Shown here piece by piece: positions 11,630 through 22,828 of a stretch of 64,000 bases of DNA (position 1 is the first letter of the stretch; each line of letters begins with the position of its first letter). The stretch is from Paramecium pentaurelia (taxonomy: Eukaryota; Ciliophora; Oligohymenophorea; Peniculida; Parameciidae): NCBI GenBank assembly GCA_905183005.1, contig CAJJDO010000015.1, positions 322,587 to 386,586 on the forward strand, given 5' to 3'. The position numbers were made by a program, and so were the translations under genes. The notes below the pieces were generated by a model. The model worked only from the letters and a program-made list of their open reading frames with translations, was not told the DNA's origin and made no database searches.

Positions 11630-12804
11630 TCACTCTAATAACATATATTCATCAGTAACAATTGAATTTGTTGCCTTTCTTCCAACAAATCCAAATATCC
11701 ACCAATGCATCAATCCAAATATAAAAGATTCTATTATTAATTGACTCAATCCCATTCTATGTAATATATCAATTTCAGTAACAAAACCTTATAAAAACAT
11801 AATTAACCATCCTGGAATAAATGCTAATTATATAATAATAAATTATTTTTAATTAGCTTTGTTTTTTGGCAATTAAATGAAACCCATAACTACTAAACAA
11901 ATAAGAATTGTTATTTAACAAAATGTAGGTTCCAATCCTAAAATTGTATTAAATCTATAATGTTAATCTAAATATATATATATATTAATTTACAATCTCC
12001 TACAGTGAATTATCTCATATAACAAGTAAAATAATTTGTAATCCAATCAATATTATCATTATAATCTTTTAATGTATAGTATATAAGTGCTATAATAAAT
12101 AAAAAAGACACTACTCCTAATACTTTCATTCCAAAAAGTTTATCATTGTCTTTTGATTTTATAAATGTTGTTATTTTTTTATCATAATTTATTACAAAAG
12201 CATAAAAAAGCATAAAATAAACAAAACCTAGAACTAGATCCATCAAAAAAACTTAGGCTGAAATATAAACAGCAAAACAATATAATAAAATAGAAACTGA
12301 AGCTATTATGTAAGCTTTAAGTTAGCATTAATTATAATAGAGTAATGTAAATATAAAAAGTGCAGGTAAGTAGATTGAATCTCCAGGGCCACCATATTTT
12401 TAATCACAAAAATATGTATCAATATCAGAATCAACCCAAAAAGGTTATGGCAAATTATAAATCATTTGTAAAAGCATTAAAAAGTACCATCCAAAATATA
12501 GAATAAACATACATTTTATAGCAATAAAGCGATCATGTAAAAAATAGATGGTACTCAATACATGCATTGTAATCAATAAAAATACATATTATTCTTAGAT
12601 ATTTGCAAGTAAGAAAAAAGGTATAGATTCAATTATATGACCATTAATTCCCATTCCATTTTATATTGATATAAGTGCTTAAACTTCAAATGCTTATAAG
12701 GGTTCTTTGAAAAACATATCCAGAATAAGAATGAAAGTACAAATTAATAATAATGTTGTGGCTTTAAGTATTCTTTTCTTATATGGTATTATCATGGATT
12801 CCAT
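11630..12804 (-). CDS. PAP2-like multi-pass membrane protein, phosphatase motif degenerate
   Basis: Nine or so hydrophobic segments. One 26-nt intron near 11973-11998 joins the last third. The order of landmarks resembles PAP2 / glucose-6-phosphatase-type lipid phosphatases: CDQKYGGPGDSIYLP occupies the place of the PSGHS motif, and CYMRQFTVGDYQHYRFNTI that of the SRxxxxxHxxxD motif. The catalytic-site His of PSGH is missing (GPGDS), so activity is doubtful. The C-terminus has further spans and a short polar tail. Start at MESMIIPYKK. The relation to PAP2 is an inference from spacing; an unrelated membrane family is possible. Confidence 0.55.
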
Positions 12805-12887
12805 TTTAATAAAAAAATAAATTAATTAAAAAACAATACTTTATATGTATAATTATATTAAATATATTTTCTAATGTTTATCTTATA

Positions 12888-13688
12888 TCATATCATAATC
12901 ATAAAAATAGCCATGATTACTATGTAAATTATTTTTCCTGCACAAACATCACATTTGTTTGAACTACTTATCCATCTATATGTTTATAAGGTTTAATTAT
13001 AACAAGTATTTATGTTGAGTTAAGATGTGTCACTAGCAGCAACACAATTGTTATTTGCAGAATTCCATTAACACAATTAATACACAAATTTATTGAGTTG
13101 GGTTTAGAAGTAAGTGCAAGTATAATTATTTCCAAATTAAGCACAACTTGCTTATGTACAATTACTTATTGTTGCATTCCATTAACATGCATTTCCAATT
13201 GATGAACAAGTATTTGGATTCAATTAACCACAACTTGTAATTTCTGAGCATCCACTGGTACTCCAAAAGCAAATTCCATTAGAAGAAATTGTTAAATCAC
13301 AGCTAGTTTAATTTGAATATGATGAACAAGATTTTAAGGCTTCTTTGCTTGCACAGTTCTTACCATCAGATTATGGACAATTATTTGATTATGCATAGCA
13401 TTCTGCTTAGTTGACTCCTGTTAATTAATTGCAAAGTGTAAAATCAACACATCCTTTGCCATTCCACATACATTTCAAATTTTTGGCACAACTTGTTTGA
13501 TCACCAATACTTGAACAAGATACAGTTGAACATGAACTACCTTTTGAGTCCCAAACACATATTGGAGATGATTGTGCACAATCCTATTATGTTGTTAAAT
13601 CACCACATGTGCATTTATTATTAGCATTGAAAGTTAATTGAGCATAAGTGATGGAGATCAATGCAATTACTAGAATCATTTTGTTCAT
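12888..13688 (-). CDS. Short Cys-rich surface-antigen-like protein
   Basis: Intron-free, 266 residues, intact. Signal peptide MNKMILVIALISITYA. The mature part is built of Cys-rich modules with spaced C, CxW and WN motifs (CVWDSKG, CMWNGKGC, CQWNAT) like the repeats of Paramecium surface (immobilisation) antigens. It ends in a hydrophobic tail (KIIYIVIMAIFMIMI), as in precursors of GPI-anchored proteins. Much shorter than true i-antigens, which exceed 2000 residues. Likely a cell-coat protein; its ligand or serotype role is unknown. Confidence 0.8.
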
Positions 13689-14111
13689 TTTAAATAAATA
13701 TTAATATTCCACATTTTAATATTTTACACTTTAAAATCACCTAATTTAGTGTATCATATATTCTTTAAAGTATTAGTTTATTTGATCATTCATATTCAAC
13801 CATTGTTATGATTGATCTACTCAAAATAGAAAACTAAAGTATTATTTTAAATATAAATATACCATTATGTATATAAATATACAAATAATATTATTACATG
13901 TTTGATATTATGATCAATAATAATAGAAATTGTTATTATTTTTAGAATTGAATTATTAATGATAATATAATAACAATAAACTAAGAATATATGCTTTTGG
14001 GATATTCAAATTTATATTATGATTAATTAAAAAAATGCTAAAAATACATATACAAATATTCAATATTAATTAATATAAAATTCAATTTAAAATCAAATTA
14101 AGTATCTATAA
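13689..14111. other. Intergenic stretch
   Basis: AT-rich DNA between the Cys-rich gene's start and the MORN gene's end. It should hold the promoter of the former. No gene or structured element seen. Confidence 0.5.
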
Positions 14112-15333
14112 TCATTAAGTTTAGTAAGGTGATGTCCATTTAATTCTTTTTCCATTTTCCCATTCACCTTCTCTAAATAAACCACTCTTAGAGTAAAATG
14201 TTCCTTATCCATGTTCTTTTCCATCCACCCAATTTCCTTTATACATTGATCCATCTTAATATGTAAAATCACCAAAACCATGCTTTTTATCTTTAATATA
14301 CTTTTTATTATTATTATTATAAATTACATATCCATCATAAGATCGACCATCAGGCCAAGTGAATGTTCCATATCCATCCATCAAGTTTTCTTTCCATTGT
14401 CCATCATATTTACGGCCATCAGAAAAATAAAATGTTCCTTTTCCATTAAATTTATTATTAACAATAGATCCTTTATACCTTGTTTTAGCTGAACTAATAC
14501 TTGGATCCATCTGAGAAATTAAATTCACCAAATCCTGTTTTAATGCCATCAATAAATCTTCCCTTAAAGTTTGTACCATCAGGAAATCTCTCAATGCCTT
14601 CCCCTTATTATTTATCATTAATCCAGTTTCCCTCATATATGTATCCTTTGGATGTAATTTATTTTCCATACCCATTTGCCATGTTTCCCTTGAATTCCCC
14701 CTAATAATAATCTCCATTTTCGAATATAAGCCTTCCTTAACCATTCATTTTATCATCTTTCCAAAATCCTTCGTATACACTCTTATCCTTAAATATTGCC
14801 CTTCCTTTACCATGTCTTTTACCTAATTTCCATTATCCAATATATATAGATTCATCTTGTAATTAATATGGATCTAAAAAGGGAATATTTAAATCATCTT
14901 CATCATAATATTAACTCTCTTGTTTTAAAAACTCTTTATAATTAAAATTTCCAATCCGAAAAATGATTTAATGTATACTAGCAGGATAATCACTTTATTT
15001 TCTATCTAATTTTAATCCATTTACAGGAGAATGATCCACTGTAGCAACCATTTCCTCTATTTATTCCATTTTTACACCTTCTTAAGAAGGTTATGGATGA
15101 ATTATTGTATTTTCAATATGTTCTTAATGACTTCTTTGACTATCATTTGTTATTGAGATAGGTACTATCGATCTTCTCTTTCTTTTTTAATACTCTATTT
15201 TTATAAGTATTAGAATACATCTATATGCTCTCTAGATTATTATAGCATTTTTTGTGTAAACAGTTAAAAATGAAAATTCAAAACTAGGCATAAGACTTTG
15301 AATAGTTTATTGAGTATTACAACATGCTCCCAT
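14112..15333 (-). CDS. MORN-repeat protein with N-terminal acylation signal
   Basis: At least seven MORN repeats of about 23 residues with the YxGxWxxxxxxGxG pattern. Examples are YEGFWKDDKMNGQGRL, YDGQWKENLMDGYGTF and YKGNWVDGKEHGQGTF. Two introns (22 and 27 nt) are removed. The N-terminus MGACCNTQ carries Gly2 with Cys4 and Cys5, a pattern for N-myristoylation plus palmitoylation. MORN proteins bind membranes and scaffolds; a role at plasma membrane or cortex is inferred. Its ATG lies only 14 bp from the ATG of the divergent WD40-like gene. Confidence 0.85.
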
Positions 15334-15347
15334 TATTAATTAATATT
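15334..15347. promoter_or_regulatory. 14-bp gap between divergent start codons
   Basis: The MORN gene (minus) and WD40-like gene (plus) leave only 14 bp between their ATGs. Promoter elements must lie inside one or both coding regions if both starts are right. Confidence 0.45.
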
Positions 15348-16040
15348 ATGAATTTAATAGGATAAAAAGTATTATTAGATGGTCAAGTAATTGATACTTT
15401 GTCTAATTAAAAGTTCAAATTACCTGATACTAAAGTTTATGCTTGGTCATTTCATAAATAAAATATTGTTGCACTTGGAATAGCAAACAATATTTAATTA
15501 TGGACAGAAAGAAAGCCTAATGATTGGTAATTAGCTATTACATTTTAATCTCATCAATATCCTATCATTCATTTATCATGGGCACCATATGATGTAACTT
15601 TTGCATCAATTGATCAAACTGGATAAGCATTAATTCATAATAAAAAATAAGATAATTGGGATTAACCAATATCATTAAATTAAGAAAAATATTAAGTAAT
15701 AGCATTTGCATAAAATAAATCTACTATAGCTGCAGGAGGAAAATGTTTGGATTGTATTAATTAAATCTAATTTTTAGTTTATGAAAATTTCAAATTAGTG
15801 CATAGAGTTAATTTACCTGTCTAATAATTAGCATATAGCTTCACAGATCGATTGTTAGCTGTTAGTGATAATTCTATCAGTATTTTTGAGAGGAATATAT
15901 TAAAATAACACATATTACTTGAATAGATTCCATCATCTGTTTAATGGTCATTAAGTGGATCTAAAATTTATATTTAAATTCTAAATGAAACATTTCAGTA
16001 TGTGGAAAATTTATATAATGAATTTGTATTATAAGATTGA
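15348..16040 (+). CDS. WD40-like beta-propeller protein
   Basis: Intron-free, 230 residues, intact. It shows repeated beta-strand-like blocks with WD40-type cores: VYAWSFHKQNIVALGIANNIQLW, IIHLSWAPYDVTFASID, LAYSFTDRLLAVSDNSISIF and VQWSLSGSKIYI. Classical GH and WD pairs are degenerate, so five to six blades are a rough estimate. Layout (small soluble propeller) resembles Sec13/ARPC1-type adaptors, but I cannot assign a complex. Confidence 0.6.
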
Positions 16041-17254
16041 ATAATATTTAACAGATATATTTATCTAATTATTTAAATATATTTCAAATACTATCGATAA
16101 TTACTTATTCATATCATTTCTATATTATTTGTTTGTTATCTTGATGATATAATATTAAATTTTATGCTTATACTATAGAATTATAATTATCTCTTGTTTT
16201 TATACTGGCATTCTTAAAATCTATTTATTATATTTACTATTATTAGAATAGTTAAAAATAAGTAGAAAATTGAAGAGAGTTCTAAAATTTTAATAAATGT
16301 TATGCTTAAAATAATGTATAATATATATATCATACATTATTTTAATTATTTATAAAATTGTATCAAGAAGTGCAAATTAATTTTACATCAATCTAATTAT
16401 AATCAATATTTATAAGGAAATATAAATTAAATCAAATTTTTAGTGATGATTATCATTATTTATAAAGAATTTTTAACCAATAAATATAACTATCTTTCAA
16501 GAGTAATTATCAGATCTTTTTTATTACACATAACTCATAAAAACAAATCAAAATTTTTACAAACAATTTGAAGAAGAGATAGATATAATTCTTCTATTTA
16601 TTTTGTTCACATAAATCTTCATATCCTTTAATTTAAAAACAAGCTACTTTGTGTAAAATTAATCTTGAATTTTTGATTTAGAATTTCTTAACATATTTTT
16701 ATATGAAATAACTTAATGGTTGTAAACTAAATACTTACTATTTATTTTTTAGACAATAGGCAATTATAATTGAATAAAAATAAAAAAATTAATAATTTTA
16801 TTACTAACTTTCAGAGTTTAGAATTCTAAATAATTATTAAAAAGTAAATCTAACTATTAAAATCTATATAATCTTATAATTTAAAATATTGTTGGAATAA
16901 TGGAAAATTAAATTTAGAATGATTTTTTAAATTCTTATTTTCCTAAAAAAAAATAATATTTTAAAAATTTAAAATAGGTCAAAGGACTTTTGATTTTTTA
17001 AATCTTAATAAATTGTATTTCTTATTATAAATTATTTGATTTATTACAAAAATTATATATGTGGTTGAATAATATATTTATTATTATCAATTTAAATGCT
17101 TTTAGTTTCAATAATATTTATAATTATAATGAAAAAATCAATTAGTTCAATCTAATAGGTTATAAAGACAGGAACTTAGATAGTAGAATATACTTAGTTT
17201 TAAAAGCATGAAATTTTCATTTAGCCTCCAATAAATTAATGGAAATAGCTAATA
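16041..17254. other. Intergenic stretch, partly copy 1 of a duplication
   Basis: Strongly AT-rich, no gene seen. From 16503 on it is identical to 17647 onward. Confidence 0.6.
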
Positions 17255-17645
17255 ATGGATAATTTTGAATGGTTTCTATTAGCAATGTTTCTGGTCTATT
17301 GTGTGACATTCTTTTTCATGTACAAGATATTTAGCAAAAAATCTAATTAATTAATTGCTAAAGCTAGAAAAGAGAGTGCAACTAGTGATGAATTATAAAA
17401 GTATTACGTGTATACTAAAGATGTAGTTCAATTCGTATTGGTACTGATCAAAATGAAAAGCAAAGGAAAGACTAAACATCTAGTACGGATTCCTCACCTA
17501 GGATTATTTAAAAGGAACCTGAAAATAATTAGCTTGCATTGCCTGATCATGGTATCAAACTTTAAGGGCGTTAAATATCTGAATAAAGAGAAAAAATCAT
17601 TTAATTGGAAAGAAATAAAGATGATAATACAATAAAATATATAGA
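16503..17645 (+). repeat. Copy 1 of exact 1143-bp direct repeat
   Basis: Identical throughout to 17647-18789 (offset 1144), with a lone n at 17646 between them. Holds about 750 bp of intergenic DNA and the first 391 bp of the kinase gene. Perfect identity in non-coding DNA, together with the n, points to two overlapping contig ends placed side by side rather than to a biological tandem duplication. Confidence 0.95.
17255..17645 (+). pseudogene. Duplicate 5' fragment of the eIF2-alpha-type kinase
   Basis: ATG 17255 and the following sequence equal 18399-18789, then stop at the n. The fragment covers the membrane anchor and the start of the linker, not the kinase domain. Most likely not a real second gene. 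Confidence 0.8.
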
Positions 17646-17646
17646 N

Positions 17647-18789
17647 GTAATTATCAGATCTTTTTTATTACACATAACTCATAAAAACAAATCAAAATTT
17701 TTACAAACAATTTGAAGAAGAGATAGATATAATTCTTCTATTTATTTTGTTCACATAAATCTTCATATCCTTTAATTTAAAAACAAGCTACTTTGTGTAA
17801 AATTAATCTTGAATTTTTGATTTAGAATTTCTTAACATATTTTTATATGAAATAACTTAATGGTTGTAAACTAAATACTTACTATTTATTTTTTAGACAA
17901 TAGGCAATTATAATTGAATAAAAATAAAAAAATTAATAATTTTATTACTAACTTTCAGAGTTTAGAATTCTAAATAATTATTAAAAAGTAAATCTAACTA
18001 TTAAAATCTATATAATCTTATAATTTAAAATATTGTTGGAATAATGGAAAATTAAATTTAGAATGATTTTTTAAATTCTTATTTTCCTAAAAAAAAATAA
18101 TATTTTAAAAATTTAAAATAGGTCAAAGGACTTTTGATTTTTTAAATCTTAATAAATTGTATTTCTTATTATAAATTATTTGATTTATTACAAAAATTAT
18201 ATATGTGGTTGAATAATATATTTATTATTATCAATTTAAATGCTTTTAGTTTCAATAATATTTATAATTATAATGAAAAAATCAATTAGTTCAATCTAAT
18301 AGGTTATAAAGACAGGAACTTAGATAGTAGAATATACTTAGTTTTAAAAGCATGAAATTTTCATTTAGCCTCCAATAAATTAATGGAAATAGCTAATAAT
18401 GGATAATTTTGAATGGTTTCTATTAGCAATGTTTCTGGTCTATTGTGTGACATTCTTTTTCATGTACAAGATATTTAGCAAAAAATCTAATTAATTAATT
18501 GCTAAAGCTAGAAAAGAGAGTGCAACTAGTGATGAATTATAAAAGTATTACGTGTATACTAAAGATGTAGTTCAATTCGTATTGGTACTGATCAAAATGA
18601 AAAGCAAAGGAAAGACTAAACATCTAGTACGGATTCCTCACCTAGGATTATTTAAAAGGAACCTGAAAATAATTAGCTTGCATTGCCTGATCATGGTATC
18701 AAACTTTAAGGGCGTTAAATATCTGAATAAAGAGAAAAAATCATTTAATTGGAAAGAAATAAAGATGATAATACAATAAAATATATAGA
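17647..18789 (+). repeat. Copy 2 of exact 1143-bp direct repeat
   Basis: Second copy, which continues without break into the complete kinase gene. 17647-18398 is intergenic and gene-free. Confidence 0.95.
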
Positions 18790-20165
18790 AACAAATAAAG
18801 TGATTCGCAAAATTAAAGCTGATGATGAATAATTAGAGTTTGTGACTCATTAGTTTATTGATTTTAATAAAAAAAATGCTATTGGTGTACACATGATAGA
18901 ATAAGATAATGGAGATGGAAAACCAGAAAGAATTATACACATTCTAACAGATTGGAGTAGATATTGTTTAAATGGAAAGTTCCAGAATAACTACACTTCT
19001 CATAAACTTATAGGTAAAGGGACATTTGGAGAAGTTTATAAATGTCAAAAAATTATTGATCTTTAAGAATATGCTATTAAAAGAATTTTTTTTAAAGTTA
19101 AAAATGAAAAAAGTTTAAGAGATCATTCAATTTTTAGAGAAATAAAATCACTTTAAGAAATTAATCACAAAAATATAGTTAGATATTATACTAGTTGGAT
19201 TTAAGAGGAGACTACAGAAGTAATTGCAGAAATTAAAGAATTAAATTAACTTGTAGCTGAATAACAATAAGCTTAATCTAAAGAGTCTTAGAATTCATAT
19301 CATCCTTAATTAATGGATGAAATGTCTTATATGAATGATTATGTTTAATTTGTTGGTGGTGAAAATGATGCAGAAAATGAATAATAAATTTAAACAATTT
19401 CTAAATAATCAAAAACTGTGCAGAGTTTTCATTTATCAGATTTTAGTAGTTAAATTCAATCTAGAATGCGTAGATTGCATTTTAATCCAAATTAAAAAGA
19501 TGAATAATACTAATTATTTACATTATACATTGAAGTAATTATTAATATATTAATGTATTAGATGGAATTATGTAATTCTACATTAAAAGATTTCATCGAT
19601 GAAGTTGATAGAAAAAAAGATTATCCTAAAATTAAATCTATATTTATATAAATATTAGAAGGAATCATTTATATGCATGATAATTTATATATTCATAGAG
19701 ATTTAAAGTAATCTTATTTAAAATAAAACTTAGGCCTTAAAATATATTTATTAATTCAAAAAAAGAAGTTAAAATTGGAGATCTTGGATTGTGCAATTCT
19801 ATTATCAATAAACGAGATGATGATCTATCGTATTCTTCTAGTGAATTTACAAATAATGTTGGAACTCCTATGTATATGGCACCAGAGGTCAAAGAGGATC
19901 AATATGGTCCAGCAGCTGACATCTACTCTTTAGGAATAATATTATTTGAAATGATGTGGAAGATAAAAACTCACAGTGAAAAAACAAAGTATCACTTAAA
20001 ATTAAATTTAGATTGATATAAGCTCTCACCAAAGATTCTATCATACCTTTTGATTTATAAAAAGATCACCCTGTTGAAGCAGAACTCATACAATTAATGG
20101 TAAATAAAAATCCATAAAAACGACCAACTGCTTAAAAAATTTTAGAAACTTTAAAACAATAATGA
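18399..20165 (+). CDS. eIF2-alpha-kinase-like Ser/Thr kinase with N-terminal membrane anchor
   Basis: After four introns (20, 27, 26 and 23 nt) an intact kinase appears. Residues about 3-27 form one membrane span (FEWFLLAMFLVYCVTFFFMY). A Lys/Gln-rich linker follows. The domain has the Gly loop IGKGTFGEVYKC, AIKRIFF lysine, NHKNIVRYYTSW, a long Gln/Glu/Ser-rich insert, LYIEMELCNSTLKDFID, HRDLKPQNIFIN, GDLGLCNS, and GTPMYMAPEV. The long insert and the ME(L/Y)C...TL motif are marks of the GCN2/PERK/HRI group, which phosphorylates eIF2-alpha under stress. The anchor suggests an ER-type position like PERK, but no large lumenal sensor is present. Ends LKQQ TGA. Confidence 0.78.
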
Positions 20166-21780
20166 TAATATAAACACTATCATAATTTTTTTCTATATTT
20201 TATAGATTATATTGATTATATTATACATAAAAATTATATTGAAATGAAAAATATTCTACTCTCAAAATTAGAGATTCGATTTAAAAATAATTTATTTAAT
20301 AATATTGGTTAATAGGAGCTTTTGTTTTACTTATGGTAAATTAGAACCATTAATTATAAATTTACTATTTAACTCATTGAAATTAATATTTAGAATGTAG
20401 TATAGATTCAGTAATAAATGAAAGAATTATCTAGTTTAAAGGATGTAAAGCTAAAATGTAGTATTGATAGTTATCCATAATAATATTTTGTGATTCTAAA
20501 ATGTTAATGACATCCAGATCATGAATATTTAGCATAATAATTATGATACTAATACATATTATACTTTAAGATGGCTTAAAATTATAAAGGTCAATCTAAT
20601 AAATAATTCTAATACAATATAATGTTTGGAAATTAAAGACTTATAGTAAAACATATATTTCTCAAGAACTTTAAAATATCTGCTGAATCAAATTAAAAAT
20701 AGAAAATGCTAGAAATAAATAAAATTTAGAAATAATCAATGTTATAAAAATAAATAAGATAATTAAGAAAGAAATTAAAAATAAAGAGTTAGATGATCAA
20801 GTAGAAACAAGGGAAGCAAAAAATGAAATAGTTTGCTTAATTAAAGTAGAAGATATATAAAATTTAGTAACATAGTTTAATTTAAATTATTCTAAATTTT
20901 AATAGAAAACCTTGAATTAACTTAGCTAACTGATATCAATAATGTTTCATAGACAAGATTATTAATTAAATTGATTTAAATCAGTTATAAAAAGGTTTGT
21001 CAATATTGAATTAAATTTTGATAATTATAAATTAAATTTAGAATGAATATGCTGGAAAATATAGGCTTGAGCATTTAAAATTTACTAGAAAAGTATTTGG
21101 GTTTAATTTAATTTCGTTTGATGCTGACATTCCTTAATTAAAGATATTTATTGAAATTCTTATAAGTAGGAATTAAATATAGATATTGAAGAAAATGACA
21201 AATATAACTTTTTGGTAATTTATCTAACTCCATAAATTTTACATAAATGGAAGTCTCAATGTAATAAAAATATAAAGGAAAAATTGGATAAGTTTAAGGT
21301 GGAAAGTAGTATTATTCACCTTCAAAAGTTAAATAATTAAACAATAATTGTGGATTCAGAAGTTAATTTTCGAATATAAATTCTTATATTTTGATTTTAA
21401 ATATAAATATTTTAATAGATATAGAAGTGTAATTGAGAATAGGTTAATTTAGATGGGTTTGATGATTGATAATATGGGAATAGTTTAATTTTTGATTTAA
21501 TGAAAGCCAAATATTGGGATTCTGATTTAGTATTCCATGAATAAATGTTAAGTGAAGTTTGATTAATTTTAAAAGGATAAGTGATTTTGTATATAATTAT
21601 TTATAAAATATATAAATTAATTGGAAATGTTACCTAAAATGTTAGGTAATATTTAAATTTGATCATCATTAGATGCTTCCTTCTTGTATGGAGAGAAGAG
21701 ATTCTTGAAGAAGCTTAATAGATAATAAGATGAAAAGTATTATGTTATTGATTAGTAATGAGATTAATTAAAACCAAGAA
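20166..21780 (+). pseudogene. Coding-like but frame-broken DNA, unrecognised
   Basis: Protein-like stretches appear in different + frames: DDQVETREAKNEIVCLIKV near 20790-20850, YRLEHLKFTRKVFGFNLISF near 21060-21120, LVIYLTPQILHKWKSQC near 21215-21265, and YGNSLIFDLMKAKYWDSDLV near 21475-21530. Short intron-like segments do not join them into one frame. It may be a decayed gene, a gene holding unrecognised inserts, or a low-quality region. No family recognised. Confidence 0.3.
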
Positions 21781-22757
21781 ATGACATTTGAGGAGGTTCT
21801 ATCTTCAAATATTGATTGCAGAGATAAAATAGAAAAGTTAGTTTCTGATCCCAATTTATAGAATGATTTTCTAATAAAAGCACATAATATAAACAAAGAT
21901 TTGAAAGACTTCTATTATCTTCCATTGGTTGCATTAACTTTAGATCCTCCTAGTTATTATCCAGTTGATACAATTGATATTGAAACAATATTTTAACATT
22001 TTGGATAAGTATTTAATTTATTAAATTATTCGAGATACTCAAAGTTATCAATAAAGATAAAATAGCTTATATTTTAATGAGAAGTATAGTTGAATGTTGG
22101 ATTGCAGTCAAATTACTTAATAATACACCAATTGAATTACCTGGTAGATTTGGAACTAATTAGATTCATACTCTTAAAGTGTAATTATGTTTTGAGGATT
22201 CTTCTGTTCATCATATTTATCAATTTAATCATCGAAGTTTAACTGAAGAAGGTTTAACTATATAAAAGGTAAGAAGTATTAATTTTTAGGAAGACTCCAG
22301 ATTTATTTGATAATTTAGAGAAAGAATATAAATATATATCTATATTTGAAATTGATGTAGATGTATTTTAGAAAGATTTCAATATTAAATAAAGAATATT
22401 GGGATTAAAGGGTTCAAATATAATTAGAATATTATATTTAGTAGAGAAAGCATTTGCATTTTAAACTAAAGAAAATACAAGTACTAAATAAGAATTAGAT
22501 GTAAAATTATTGGTGGATGAATGTAAATTCCTATATTATTTAGAGAATCTGAAAATTAGTTGATTTTACTTGGAAACTAATGGAATAAATTTGTATTAGC
22601 ATAAAAATATGCAAATGAATTATTTGCTTAAATTAAAGAAGAGTTTAAATTCTTCTAAGATTTCCAACTTTAAGGATTAAAAGAGTCCAGAGTTAGAAGA
22701 ATTGATAAATTTGTTTAACCTGTTGAAGTTTAATATTCATATGATGCAGATTTGTGA
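21781..22757 (+). CDS. KH-domain RNA-binding-like protein, two frame breaks
   Basis: Begins MTFEEVLSSNIDCRDKIEKL. A 26-nt intron at 22009-22034 joins an N-terminal domain (KIAYILMRSIVECWIAVKLL). The KH-type motif QKDFNIKQRILGLKGSNIIR (helix-GxxG-helix, with GLKGSN as the RNA-contact loop) follows, then KYANELFAQIKEEFKFF. The frame shifts by one base near 22265-22290 and again near 22525. The first shift lies next to an intron-like segment (or within a possible 28-bp TA-bounded insert from 22258). Without errors the protein would have about 300 residues. Either sequencing errors or recent decay. Confidence 0.5.
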
Positions 22758-22828
22758 ATAATATATATTGAGTATTTTCTATATTAATATTAAATTGTTA
22801 TAGATATATAATATATCTGATATTAAGC

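Noticed and set aside
14256..14744. Minus frame of 162 codons under the standard code
   Set aside because: It is only a part, partly in the wrong frame, of the MORN gene once TAA/TAG are read as Gln and introns are removed.
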